A stretch of DNA of 32,015 nucleotides from Folioceros fuciformis (Eukaryota; Anthocerotophyta; Anthocerotopsida; Anthocerotales). A program made the position numbers and the translations under genes. The stretch spans positions 241,200-273,214 of the forward strand of contig JBNGIO010006337.1 in the NCBI GenBank assembly GCA_049999805.1, given 5' to 3'. Under the pieces are notes generated by a model. That model ran no database searches and was not told the origin of the DNA. It was given only the letters and a program-made list of their open reading frames with translations. This document shows positions 22,585 to 32,015 of this stretch, piece after piece. How positions within the stretch are numbered: the first letter of the stretch is position 1; each line of letters opens with the position of its first letter.

Positions 22585-23455
22585 GGGCGGACAGGTGGAA
22601 GACGCGCAAGTGGTCCCCGCCGCCACAGAATGGTATCGGCAGAGTTGATCTAGATAGCCTGTTGAACGAAAACTGTTTCTCTAAATTGATGCGCTCAAGT
22701 GTCAAGGATGTACGGTTTCTTTCGGTTTTCAGCAGTTTCTCGGCGCGAGAAAGTACGCCACCTCGGACGGCTGGGCTTGTGGAACACACAATTTCCCGTG
22801 GTGCACACGAACCAACTCGTGTTGGACTGTTGGTCGCGCAAGGTGATTCGAGACGGTCTCTGAGTACTGTCTGGCACCGTCTCGTTCTCAGGTGATGATC
22901 AATGTCGGGAGGAGTGGGAGTTGGGATGCAGCTTCCTCTTCTATCTTCACCTCTTGCGCAATGCGCGCTTCGGCTCTCACGCCTCGTGCTGTTCCGACGC
23001 TTTGCTGCCTCTCCACCGCTAGATTGAGCCTGTTTGGACCGGTGGAGGCCGCGTTGGTTCTTGCGTTCATCGGAGCAGCTGTCCTCGACTGTTGCGTGAT
23101 CCCTGTGATTCTGCAAGTGTTGGAGGTTGGACATTCGCCTCTTCCGTGCCACTGCAGCTTAGCTCTGGCGTTTCGCTGCTTCCCCAACTGTCATCTTCTG
23201 TCTGATGGTGGCGGCATCACATTGAAGCCCTCATTAGATGCTTCAAGCGGAGTGTCTGCTGTGACTTGTCTGTTGTCTTCGTCTGTTGAACTCATCTGCT
23301 GAGTGGATTGCAGTGGGAGCTTGGCGTTTCCTATAATGTCTTGGAACAACGCTGGTGGTTAGCGCGGACGTTAGAATGTGGTGCTGCTGCATTGTTGGGA
23401 CGCTTGCCTTACCACTGGGGCGGGTGGCCTTTGTGATGGTTGCAGGCTCGTTAGC
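22585..23455 (+). other. MRE11 3' region and upstream region of the GNAT gene
   Basis: About 870 bases with no recognisable coding sequence. A plus-strand frame at 22892-23302 starts with a short Ser/Arg/Ala-rich segment that could be an upstream transit-peptide exon of the acetyltransferase, but I found no phase-compatible splice to the next exon. The long minus-strand frame at 22400-23152 is antisense to the MRE11 tail and has no recognisable domain. Confidence 0.4.
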
Positions 23456-24952
23456 ATGGCCGCCATTGGTTGTAACGCTCCTGTGTGGATGCAACATGGA
23501 TTTCACATAAGGGGAGAGCATGGTCGTGACCCATACAGTGAAACAAAATCAGTGCCATCTGCTTATGCTTCCGAAAGACTCGAAAACGTAGGGGTCAAGG
23601 CAACCAATTGTGCACAGCGGTCCACTACCAGGCTTCAGGAGGCTTATTCCACTCGAGAAGCAAGACTGGATGAGGAATTATGGGTGCGTCTTGTGCCTGC
23701 TCCATCGGGCTCACTACTACAAAAAATAATTTGCTCACCTCCTTAACACCATGGGCCATGTGATTGTAGGCGGCGGCGTGGCTGAGAGCGGAGGGTTACC
23801 TTGAAGATAATCCGTATGGACGGTGTGCACGTGTCCATTGGTTTACCGGCTTCCATTGCCACACTTTTTGCTGTTGCTTCTAGCAAGGTGGCACTTGTCA
23901 GCACAGCTAAACGTACAATCTTGTCATCCTGACAGGTATATGGAAAGTCAGAGGAGGAAATTTGCTGAGCAGGTGAGGCTAATGTCTTTGCTTACTGGCG
24001 ACAATGCAGCTTGTGGACGCGGCAGAGCACCCGATCTTGATCCATTGCATGGACTGCTTGGGCAGGAGTTTGGAGCCTTGAAGAGGCGCCTATCAGGCAG
24101 AGTCGGTCAGTCCATCAAATGCATCTGCTTCATTGCTGTAAGTTAGGAAAGTCCTGGCTGGCCCCCGCTGAGTCCCATTTAGGGATCTTGGTACGAAGGG
24201 GGGTGGCAAGAGTCACCCACCCTTCTGATGCAGCACCAGGTTGCTGACCACAACGGGGCCTCCAACCGCAGATTGTGGACAGGGGCAACGACGTCAGTGA
24301 CCTACACAGGAATGTGGACCCCATGGTGGATACCGTCATTGGCACTCTAGACATAAGCTGCCGTCAAGTTGTGCCAGGTGAGGTGAGTTTTACGGTACGC
24401 GGATGGCCAAAAGCACCCTCGTTCGCACCGTGTTCAACATCGAAAGCAACTGACTGGCCATCCGAACCCAGGGACTCAAGGGGCCTGGCTTGCAGGTTTC
24501 TGAAATGCTGGGGCTCCACAGATATGCCTACATCTCCAATGTATGTGTCTCAAAAATGGCCCGTCGCAATGGCGTAGCGTCCAAGCTATTGCAAGATGCA
24601 GCCCGAGTGGCCGAGGGGTGGGGTGAGTGTCACCACTTCCCACAGCTTTCCCCTCACTTCTGCCGGTGCAATGCTCCAACGCCTTGCCGGCGTCCGCTGA
24701 CAGGTTTGAGTGAGATCTACGTCCACGTCCTGCCAACAAATGTGGCTGCCCAGAATTTGTACTCAAAGCATGACTTTCATGTAAGTATATCCCACCTTTG
24801 GTGATGAGGTGAGTCTAGGTTGTATCATCTCCTGGGTTTTGTCCTCACAACAGTTCTGTTGCTAATTCTCAGCATTTGCTGGTCAGATTGTACAAGCACC
24901 CCTGTCTGAACTCAAAGCTAGCCAACCTGTACTGCTTTGCTGGAATATCTGA
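23456..24952 (+). CDS. Plastid-type GNAT-family N-acetyltransferase
   Basis: Exons: 23456-23683, 23770-23822, 23936-23972, 24066-24137, 24272-24382, 24496-24622, 24704-24780, 24887-24952. Phases agree and give 256 residues. The start ATG sits in AGCATGGCC, a good plant context, but an upstream exon is possible. KATNCAQRST, AAWLRAEGYLED, RKFAEQEFGALKRR and VGTLDIS-like IGTLDIS resemble plant plastid GNAT proteins of the At2g39000/At1g24040 type as I recall them. The acetyl-CoA-binding motif is RRNGVA (residues 190-195) after YAYISNVCVSKMA, followed by IYVHVLPTNVAAQNLY and a final FHIVQAPLSELK strand. Plant plastid GNATs acetylate N-termini and lysines of plastid proteins; that this one does so is inferred from family. 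The last exon uses the acceptor at 24886; an acceptor 20 bases earlier gives a less family-like tail. Confidence 0.87.
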
Positions 24953-25375
24953 TCCTTAAGTCAGGTGCCCAGTTCAAGACATGGAGAATTCGTTCCTTCT
25001 TTGTGGCGCTCGAGTCACTGGGCTCACTCACCTTTTTTTTTTTTTCTTGTAAATTATCACCTTTTTGTTGTGAACATTTTGTGAGCATTGGGGAGTTCGT
25101 AATGGTGCGGTCGTCACCGCGTTGTTAATAAACGTCGTTAACACTCGTCACTCATAGCATTGGTTTGGACAACTTCCAACGTTCCGAGGAAATTTCTGAA
25201 TTGAAAGTGTGTATCGCACGGGGCGTGATTGTGAAGCTTGCGCGGCACGCGGGAGTTGGACTGTTGCGCGAGTCAAATTCCTTGCGCCGGAATGAAACTA
25301 GTTGGTGTTTTTTGCAGATCGGGGAGCGGCTTGAACTGAATTGTGCGCAAGCGGCAGGGAAGGGATCGGCGAGTG
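24953..25375 (+). other. GNAT 3' UTR and SFT2 upstream region
   Basis: The acetyltransferase stop is followed by a T-rich stretch and an AATAAA at 25127-25132. Further on, GTTTTTTGCAG ending at 25317 looks like the acceptor of an intron in the SFT2 5' UTR. No coding sequence is seen. Confidence 0.5.
25127..25132 (+). terminator. Putative poly(A) signal AATAAA of the GNAT gene
   Basis: A canonical AATAAA lies about 175 bases after the acetyltransferase stop codon, in AT-rich sequence before the next gene on the same strand. Confidence 0.5.
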
Positions 25376-26065
25376 ATGCTCAGCACCATGCAGGCGTGGT
25401 TCTCCGGGGGGCCGAGCGCGCAGGCGGACAAGCCAGCGTCTCTGCTTGCGGACTGGCAGTCGTATGCAGCAGCTCAGTCTCACGACACCCCGGCGGCACG
25501 GACAGGAACCGATCTGGAGAGTGGCTTGCAGGAATCGTTCGCTCCGCTACTCAAGAGCGCCAACGAAACCCTAGTGGGAGCGTTCAACAAGGTTTCACAG
25601 GGCGTGCGAGAGCTCCCCGGAAATGTGTCCACTGCTGCCAGCAGCGTGCCCTCTCCTAAGACTCTCATGTACTTCGGCCTTCTGGTAGGCACCGGCATCT
25701 TCTTCATGATGCTAGCCCTGACGGTGTTTCTGCCGGTGCTGGCCCTGGCGCCCCAGAAGTTCGCCCTCTGCTTCTGCTTCGGCTGTGCCTTCATCATGGG
25801 ATCCTTCTTCGTGCTCAAGGGTCCGCAGGCGCAGATCCAGCACATGATCTCCACGGAGCGGCTGGCGTCCACCTGTTCCTTGCTCGGTAGCATGGCTGCT
25901 ACAGTGTATGTGTCCATGGTGCTGCACAGCTACCCGCTTTCTGTCATCTGTGCGGTGGCTCAGGTGTTGGCCCTTCTCTACTACGTTATATCCTACTTCC
26001 CCGGAGGATCCTCGGGCATGAGGTTTCTGTCCGGCATGGTCATGTCCCGGGTGGTTGGGAGGTGA
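25376..26065 (+). CDS. SFT2-like vesicle transport membrane protein
   Basis: An uninterrupted frame of 229 codons from the ATG at 25376, or 225 from the ATG at 25388. The second start gives MQAWFSGGPS, resembling the MQKTAQSWFTGGPS start of plant relatives. SFT2 proteins are Golgi membrane proteins that help fusion of endosome-derived vesicles with the Golgi. The N-terminal cytosolic part contains SLLADWQSYAA and a DLESG segment, then SQGVRELPGN. Four hydrophobic helices follow: from about YFGLLVGTGIFF, FALCFCFGCAF, TCSLLGSMAATVYV and VICAVAQVLALLYYV. The motifs APQKFALCF, TVYVSMVLHSY and YYVISYFPGGSSGM are strongly conserved in plants. Length matches the family. The coding region appears intronless here. 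Confidence 0.94.
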   Translation: MLSTMQAWFSGGPSAQADKPASLLADWQSYAAAQSHDTPAARTGTDLESGLQESFAPLLKSANETLVGAFNKVSQGVRELPGNVSTAASSVPSPKTLMYFGLLVGTGIFFMMLALTVFLPVLALAPQKFALCFCFGCAFIMGSFFVLKGPQAQIQHMISTERLASTCSLLGSMAATVYVSMVLHSYPLSVICAVAQVLALLYYVISYFPGGSSGMRFLSGMVMSRVVGR

Positions 26066-28200
26066 ATGAAGGGCTAAGGCGGAAGCTGATTCGTTTCTTC
26101 CCGCTTGGAGCTTCTCTTGTAGCCCCTCCAGGTGCTGCTGATGTTCTTCCTTTGCTCTTCCTCTTCTGCAAGTGGAAGAGGGCTATGCCAGTGCCATAAG
26201 ATAATATCTTAGAACACTTAAGCGGCAAGTCATTGAGGTCGCTCTTTCCCTCACTAACTCAATCACTGGCGGTTGCACCAGATCTGGTGCGTGACTGAGT
26301 GCGATACTTCAGCATTGTAAGCTATCTCTCTTTGTACCAGAGCACACTACATCCAGCATGTGCGTCGCAGATTGCTTTCTGACAGAACGTAGTGCAGACG
26401 TAGGGGAGACAGCCTTTGAAAGGTGGCAGTATTGGTGATGACGGTGTAATACGTCCATTGTTGCCTTTTGTTTGCAAACCTCCCTCTGAAAGGACGGGAG
26501 AGTGTATGCGATCGTTCCTCATGGCATCTGTATTTTGTGGTGTGTAACTTACTTACCCATAGCAGAGCGTGCGTCAGATGTGTGACGCAGCAGAATATCC
26601 AGGTCGGTGGGGATTGCATGATCCGGTTGTCGCATTGGCGTGTAAGTGTTCTCTGATAGAAAATGTTATTGTTCATAATGGCCTTGTGGTGTGCACGGGG
26701 TTATGAGGTGTTACCGTTCCTCGGCCGTGCTTTTGCCCTCCCTCTTGCCCTGCTTTAGTCCAACTGACTCCAGCAGCATTGGTAGAGCGAATTGGGGCTG
26801 CTGCCTTCCATGCTGATGGGAGGAGAGCCACAAACGAGGCACGCGGACAGAACCAGACAACATAATAGGCTCGGGCTCATGTGGGTGAGCCTGAAGATCC
26901 TGGTTAGGCCCACCAGTGTTGTTTGTTTCTGGGTGGAGTGTAGCAGAGGCCGGGACCTACTTTGTCCCCTCGCTTTTTTGCAGGCTGGCCTTGGAATAGG
27001 AGCTGGTGACCTTTGGCCTCAACTTGCTCCTAAACCAAATCAGGCCCAAAGGAGGCGCAACTGAGGAAAAGGGTGGACTCGGTCCCAGGGGTTTTGCTAC
27101 CTCGCTACGCTGCTGTAGCTACATACTGAATGTGCAGTTGTTCCATCCATCTGTTGACACGTATGGCATAGGTGGGTGTGAGCAGGTAGGCCATGGAGAA
27201 GCAACAAGAAGATGATAGGAAGCAGGAGTTGCGTATGGACTGCAACCAGGCTGTGTTGAGCAAGTGGACAAGGTGCGCTGGATGGCACATGACGGGATAG
27301 CGATAGGCAACAGCCCTTGTATCGTGCAGTGTGCTTATCAGTATCACAAGTCTGGGCCTGGGCAGTCAGTCTGTGTTGTTGTACACCGGTGGTCCTGGAG
27401 GATTTGTACGTGGGAGCCTAGCAAGCATGGGAAGGAGGCAATGGTGGAGACCATATCTGGAATGATGGTTGTACAAACGCCCCTGTTCGCTGCACCCGGG
27501 CTCTAGTTCCAGGCAGGCAAACCGACAAAGATGCCGCTGATATGTGCTGTTCACAGGTTTACAGGGGATCGGCATCCGGCGGAAAAGTGGCCCAGCCTTG
27601 TGGAGCAACGCGTCAGCCAGTGGTTGCGGATGAAGCAGGCCCTGAACCTACCGGGGAAAGGCGGGCGAGCCCATCGCTGGCCTGGCCCTGGCTCTGGCTC
27701 TTCCCCTGGCGTGGCCTGTCCCTGCTTTTTTGGAAGAGGCCTCTCAATAATGTATGGGATACAAGTACATATGTATGGCTTTGTGGGACACCGTCACCTC
27801 CTGTCCATGGGCGAGGGCCATTTTCGTCGTTGCGGCGTCCCGCTGCCGCGGCTGCCATGGCCTTGCTTTTAAGACCTGCTCCCTCTCTCTCATCACATTA
27901 GGAACGACCTAATACGCCCCGCGAATCAAGCAAGGAAGAAGCCGAGCGGGAATCACGAAGGAATTTTCTCCTCCAAAACTTTTACCATGGTGAGGCTGTG
28001 AGTCTCAAGCTACTGTACTTCATAGTCCTCACAGAACTTAAAATAGAGTTCTTCTTCTTTTCCTAGTGGCACAAAAGGCATCCACTACTCGTACTGGTCA
28101 CTTCCTACAACTACCGATCCATAGATGTTTGTCCAATTAACCTAACTCTCTCCCGCAACGCGTTTGCACCTTCCCAGAGTCCCGACGGAGACACAGGATG
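26066..28200. other. About 2.1 kb without a recognisable gene
   Basis: The first 150-250 bases are probably the SFT2 3' UTR. Beyond that, short frames on both strands (longest about 120 codons, near 27542-27901 on the plus strand) are Arg/Pro/Trp-rich, lack domains and do not join into a convincing spliced gene. No tRNA, rRNA or transposase was recognised. Confidence 0.5.
26257..26300 (+). repeat. Nested inverted repeat (hairpin) downstream of SFT2
   Basis: The core GCACCAGATCTGGTGC at 26275-26290 is a perfect 16-base palindrome. It is flanked by ACTCAATCAC (26257-26266) and GTGACTGAGT (26291-26300), which pair at 9 of 10 positions, with an 8-base bulge on the left arm only. It lies about 200 bases after the SFT2 stop. 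Confidence 0.85.
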
Positions 28201-28904
28201 CAGGCCGATGAGAATTGGACGATATAGAAGGGCCCTCTCTTCTGCTGCTTGCAACATGCGCGATAGAGCGGATCGCTCCTACTATACCAGCATCCTTTCC
28301 CGTCCCTTCCAGTCTCTTTCCTCTCTCTAACGGGACTCCATGGCCTCCCTTCTTCTTCTCGCTGGCCCGAAATGTCAGTGCATTGCGGAGTCGAAGTGCG
28401 TGATAGCGTTCCCCCTGCATCCCAGGGTCGCGTAATCTCTGCGACCTGTAGCGCTGAGAGGGTCGCGATAAATATTATGTATGACGAAGCAATCTGGCGG
28501 GAAAGCCCCCCGAGCGCACCGGCTGCCTAAATTTTGCTTGGTTTAGAAATTCCCATGTGCCCACGGGAGAGGAGATCACAGAATGCCTGATCGCTGATCT
28601 CGGACGACTGCCTGCTGCCCTGAGAATTATTTCCGACTGTTTCCTCGTCCGGGAAGGAAGGATTTCTGTGAGGTCGCTGTCGCTACAGGATTTACGCGAC
28701 CTCAGTGATTCGACCGGTGCGCTGCTCTCTTGTGCTGTGCTGTGCTGTGCTCTCGTCTCCTCTCATAGAGAGAGCTCTGGGAGCGACTGTGGTTTCTTCT
28801 GCAGCGGCCTGAGGATCCTAGTACCGTCTTCTGGAGAACTAGCTGGTAGCGACTCCTGTTTGTCTCGACTGACAGGAGCCACAGGGACGCCCGGGCCTCC
28901 CACA
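28201..28904 (+). promoter_or_regulatory. Upstream/5' leader region of the AVT1-like gene
   Basis: The coding frame of exon 1 stays open upstream to about 28557 but contains no ATG before 28905, so this is leader and not coding. The region contains five copies of GGTCGC or its complement GCGACC within 280 bases, and an AT-rich GATAAATATTATG near 28466 that could serve as a core promoter element. Confidence 0.5.
28670..28703 (+). repeat. Inverted repeat GAGGTCGC...GCGACCTC in AVT1 leader
   Basis: Perfect 8-base arms at 28670-28677 and 28696-28703 flank an 18-base loop. The arms contain two of the five GGTCGC copies found in this region. Confidence 0.8.
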
Positions 28905-31900
28905 ATGAGTGCCGGCAGGAATGCCTCCTTCTACGACAGTCACGCAGAGAGCGACGACGAAGATGACGATCCCCAGGGGAGGCACGACGACGAGGACGAC
29001 GACGACGACGACGACGACGACGAGGAGGCAGGGCCTAGGTCCCCCAGCGCCTCTGTCAGGGAGGCTAATCTCGAATCCCCTGCTAACAGCCAGCAGTGGC
29101 CGCAGAGCTACAGGTGATTGCTGTTACAGATTTCTGTGTGGTTGTGGGAGTGGGTGTGCAAGTTTTCAGTCCAAATTCTACATTTGTGGCGGCTCGGGAT
29201 TCCGAGGTGGGATTCTGTCTGTCCTGCGCTCTGACAGTCCCGCGCTTGCAAGTTTCTCAAGGAGTTGTCACGTGTACGAATTGAGTTCATGAGATGAAAT
29301 TGAGTTCTGTGGGTGTGGCTCTGTTTGGGTCGGTTCGTCTCTCCTCTAATTTACAGAGATCTCGGAAGATGGCTTTGAGTGGGAAGCGTTTACCTTGGTG
29401 TCTGTGAAAGACCGTGTTCTCATGGCTCGCAGCTTCTTCTCCCAGGCACTCTATGGACATGTACAGTTACATGGCCTCGCCAAGGCTCAGCATGTTCAGC
29501 CCAGGAGTTAGCCGACAGAGCGGCACATACCTCTCCAACTCATACCGAAGACCATCAGTGCACTCACCGGATGCTACAGATTCGCATATCAAAGTTCCCT
29601 TTCTGCCAAGGCCAACGAAACCACAGAAAGCCGAGGTCGCCTACCCTGTTGCTCACAGGAAGCCCTCTGAGCCGCTACCGAAGGAGACCTATGACGTCAA
29701 GGTTTCGGCAGTAAAGAAATGTAGCTTCACGCAGGCCATGCTCAATGGTAGGGAGGAGCTGAATGTGGGGGATCCTGATTCGTGGGCCCTTCTCTTCTCT
29801 TCTGGCGGTGACTTCGCTCTTGACTGAATCCTCTCCGGGCTTGTGGGTGCTCAGGTATGAATGTGCTCGCAGGGGTTGGTCTCCTCACTACTCCGTATGC
29901 AGTCAAGGAGGGAGGCTGGATAAGCCTCCTTCTTCTTCTCGGTCTAGCTCTAGTTTGCCTCTACACAGGCGTCATGTTACGATGGTGTTTGGACAGTAAA
30001 CCAGGCTTGGCAACTTATCCAGACATCGGACAAGCTGCCTTTGGAAGCCTGGGACGGCTTGTAATTTCTGTAAGTGAGTCCTCGCAGCATTCTCTTCCTT
30101 GCTTTGGAAGTCCAGCTGCAGTCTCGTTCTGAGGTCAAACGAAGCTCATGGTTTTTCCTTGCTTGCAGATTGTATTGTACACCGAGCTTTATGTAAGCAT
30201 CCCACCACTTACACCCGCTGGTTGGCCTTTGGGATAGCGGTAAACTCTTTTGGCATTTCATGCTTCATCCTGGACGTGGTGGATGTGTAGGCTTGTTGTG
30301 TGGAATTTCTGATACTCGAGGGAGACAACCTGTCAGCTTTATTCCCTGGAGTTCACCTTGATATTGCTGGGGTCTATGTGGATTCACACAAGGTGTTCGC
30401 AGTGCTAACTGCGTTGTGCATCTTGCCCACTGTATGGCTGAGAGATCTCAGCCTCTTATCCTACGTTTCAGGTCTGGAATCATTCGCTGCGAGTGGATTG
30501 CTTGGTGTTGCTGTCATTGTAGGGGAACAAAAAACTTCAGCACGAAGTTGGCTGAAAATTTCAAGAGGCAACATGACTAGGGCCCAGAGTCTGCAGCCAG
30601 CTTATCCGTAACGGTTTTTTATCCGCTGGGTTGCAGCTGGGGGTGTGGTGGCCTCCATCGTTGTTGTGTGTTCCGTGATCTGGGTGGGGACTGTGGATAA
30701 CGTCGGCTTCACCCACACTGGGCCACTTTTAAACCTGGGAGGTATTCCAGTATCAATCGGCCTATATGGCTTCTGCTTTTCGGGTCATGCAGTGTTCCCC
30801 AACATCTACTCATCGATGAAACATCCAGAACAATTCAACAAGGTTCTGCAGTTGAGGTGCGTGACCTCAAGGCATGTTAAGGGTTAGTGTGTGAATGAGT
30901 GCTGTCCTTGCTTCATTCACGGCTACAGCAACGGGCATTATTCAGTCTCAGTAGGGTTGTGTTTTGCAGCTTCTTAGTATGCACCTGCATCATCGGCGGC
31001 GTTGCAGTCATGGGTTACACTATGTTCGGAGACGACACGGCCTCTCAGATAACGTTGAATCTTCCCAGCCAGTTTGTGGCATCAAGAATAGCCTTGTGGA
31101 CCACGGTAAGCTGCTGGAGGTGCCTTCACGGAGTGGTTCACCTTTCAACTTTCCCTGGATCTTCTTCCAGGGAGTGTGGTCATTGTCTAACGTGTACTGA
31201 TAGTGTTCCCATGCGCAGGTCGTAAACCCCTTTACCAAATATCCTTCCATGATATACAGCTTGCGTCGGTTTGTGGCTGCCAGTGGTACAGGTGTGTGAG
31301 AAGCTAGCTAGCTATTTAGCCTGATTGCATGCCAGTCCTTGAATGAGTATGTGAGACATTGGCACGCTTGAGATGATGGTGGTTTTGCTTTTCGACCTAT
31401 CCAACCGAAGCAACGATTCATGTTCTCCTTAACCGTCTTGGGAACACATATGCTTTGACAATGACTCCGGTTGCATTGAGTTTGGAGGAATTGCTTCCTC
31501 CGAATCTAGACGGCCTCCGGTACCGGTCAACTTCCATCTTGATACGAACCCTGCTAGTGGCGTCAACCGTGGCCGTTGCTATCCTGGTTCCTTTTTTCGG
31601 TGAGTTCCCTTCACTTCCCTTGTACACCTCTGTGGTGTGGTATGGTGGTCCATGGAGCTCCAGACTCCCCACTGCACTCCTGAATGTGGCTTTCGGCTTT
31701 GATGAGAGGCAGGTTACGTGATGGCCTTCATCGGCTCTTTCCTCAGCGTAACTGTCGTATGTCCCTTCGCTCCTAAAACCCATCCATCCATGTACACGTA
31801 CACGTGTGGCCCCGGCTAATTCATCAGCATTGTCTGGGTGACTGACAGTGGTGATTGTGCTCCTTATCTCTGCAGTCGGTGATCCTCCCTTGCGCTTGTT

Positions 31901-31938
31901 ATTTGCGCATATTGGGCCAAAAAGCAACCGTGTCACAG
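28905..31938 (+). CDS. AVT1-type vacuolar amino-acid transporter (AAAP family), 3' end outside window
   Basis: Exons: 28905-29113, 29446-29747, 29855-30069, 30169-30192, 30291-30471, 30637-30856, 30970-31105, 31219-31238, 31448-31599, 31713-31756, 31876-31938, with a donor at 31939 showing that more follows. Phases agree, giving 522 residues so far. The protein starts [20 protein letters not shown], followed by a long Asp run and QQWPQSYR, matching the acidic cytosolic N-terminus of plant AVT1 proteins. The transmembrane core includes [94 protein letters not shown] and [11 protein letters not shown]. Family members move amino acids across the tonoplast. Exon 4 is only 24 bases. Exon 8 is 20 bases and ends at a U12-type intron. 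The remaining C-terminal helices should lie beyond the window. Confidence 0.94.
28985..29028 (+). repeat. GAC trinucleotide repeat encoding poly-Asp
   Basis: An almost pure GAC repeat with a few GAG units encodes the Asp/Glu run in the transporter N-terminus. Such runs change length easily. Confidence 0.9.
31239..31447 (+). other. U12-type AT-AC intron in the AVT1-like gene
   Basis: The intron starts ATATCCTTCC directly after ACCAA and ends CAC before ATATGCTTTG. TCCTTAAC at 31426-31433 matches the U12 branch-site consensus and puts the branch A about 15 bases from the end, the normal U12 distance. Splicing at exactly these points restores [17 protein letters not shown], the conserved family sequence, in frame. 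No GT-AG alternative in the interval does so. Confidence 0.9.
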
Positions 31939-32015
31939 GTACGCAACATACATGCATGCTGTGAGATACATTAGAGGGACAGGGAAAGACAAAATGGGTA
32001 GGAGAGGAGCGGTAT

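Noticed and set aside
22400-23152. 250-codon open frame on the minus strand
   Set aside because: It is antisense to the acidic tail of MRE11; its poly-Ser end is just the complement of GAC/GAG codons, and no domain is recognisable.
24867-24886. Earlier acceptor for the last GNAT exon
   Set aside because: It gives a tail unlike the family, whereas the acceptor at 24886 yields FHIVQAPLSEL, matching the usual final strand.
28557-28904. N-terminal extension of the transporter
   Set aside because: The frame is open but begins with GTG and contains no ATG; the family start is the ATG at 28905.

Overview
This window is nuclear DNA from a plant-lineage eukaryote (Streptophyta). All protein genes but two are split by short GT-AG introns, mostly about 60-230 bases, and the recognisable proteins are plant-type: Mediator subunit 13, a P-class plastid PPR protein, MRE11, a plastid-type GNAT acetyltransferase, SFT2 and an AVT1-type vacuolar amino-acid transporter. 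A FAM184-like coiled-coil gene is also present. That family belongs to organisms with cilia or flagella, so the source is more likely a streptophyte alga, bryophyte, lycophyte or fern than a flowering plant. I cannot name the species. Seven protein genes were resolved, plus one truncated by the window end, and two 100-base assembly gaps (9220-9319 and 22289-22388) interrupt genes.

Layout. 121-8913 (+): MED13, 20 exons, about 2,023 residues. 9320-11437 (-): FAM184-like coiled-coil protein, nine exons, running into the first gap. 11824-14951 (+): 12-exon, 665-residue protein with a probable organelle-targeting leader, a putative LolA-like domain and two retropepsin-like aspartic protease lobes. 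15671-17857 (-): intronless PPR protein, probable orthologue of Arabidopsis At5g39980. 18394-22584 (+): MRE11, at least 22 coding exons, interrupted by the second gap. 23456-24952 (+): plastid-type GNAT acetyltransferase, 8 exons. 25376-26065 (+): SFT2-like Golgi membrane protein. 26066-28904: about 2.8 kb with no recognisable gene. 28905 to beyond 31938 (+): AVT1-type transporter, 11 exons visible, continuing past the window.

The genes do not form one pathway. Two pairs are divergent and share short upstream regions: FAM184-like/protease (about 390 bases) and PPR/MRE11 (about 540 bases, with a telo-box). Exon joins were placed by hand from splice motifs, codon phase and remembered family sequences; no alignment was run. 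Most joins keep phase exactly.

Most notable items: a convincing U12-type AT-AC intron in the transporter gene (31239-31447); the two-lobe retropepsin gene, whose closest architecture that I know of is bacterial; the FAM184-like gene; and a probable GC-AG intron in MRE11.
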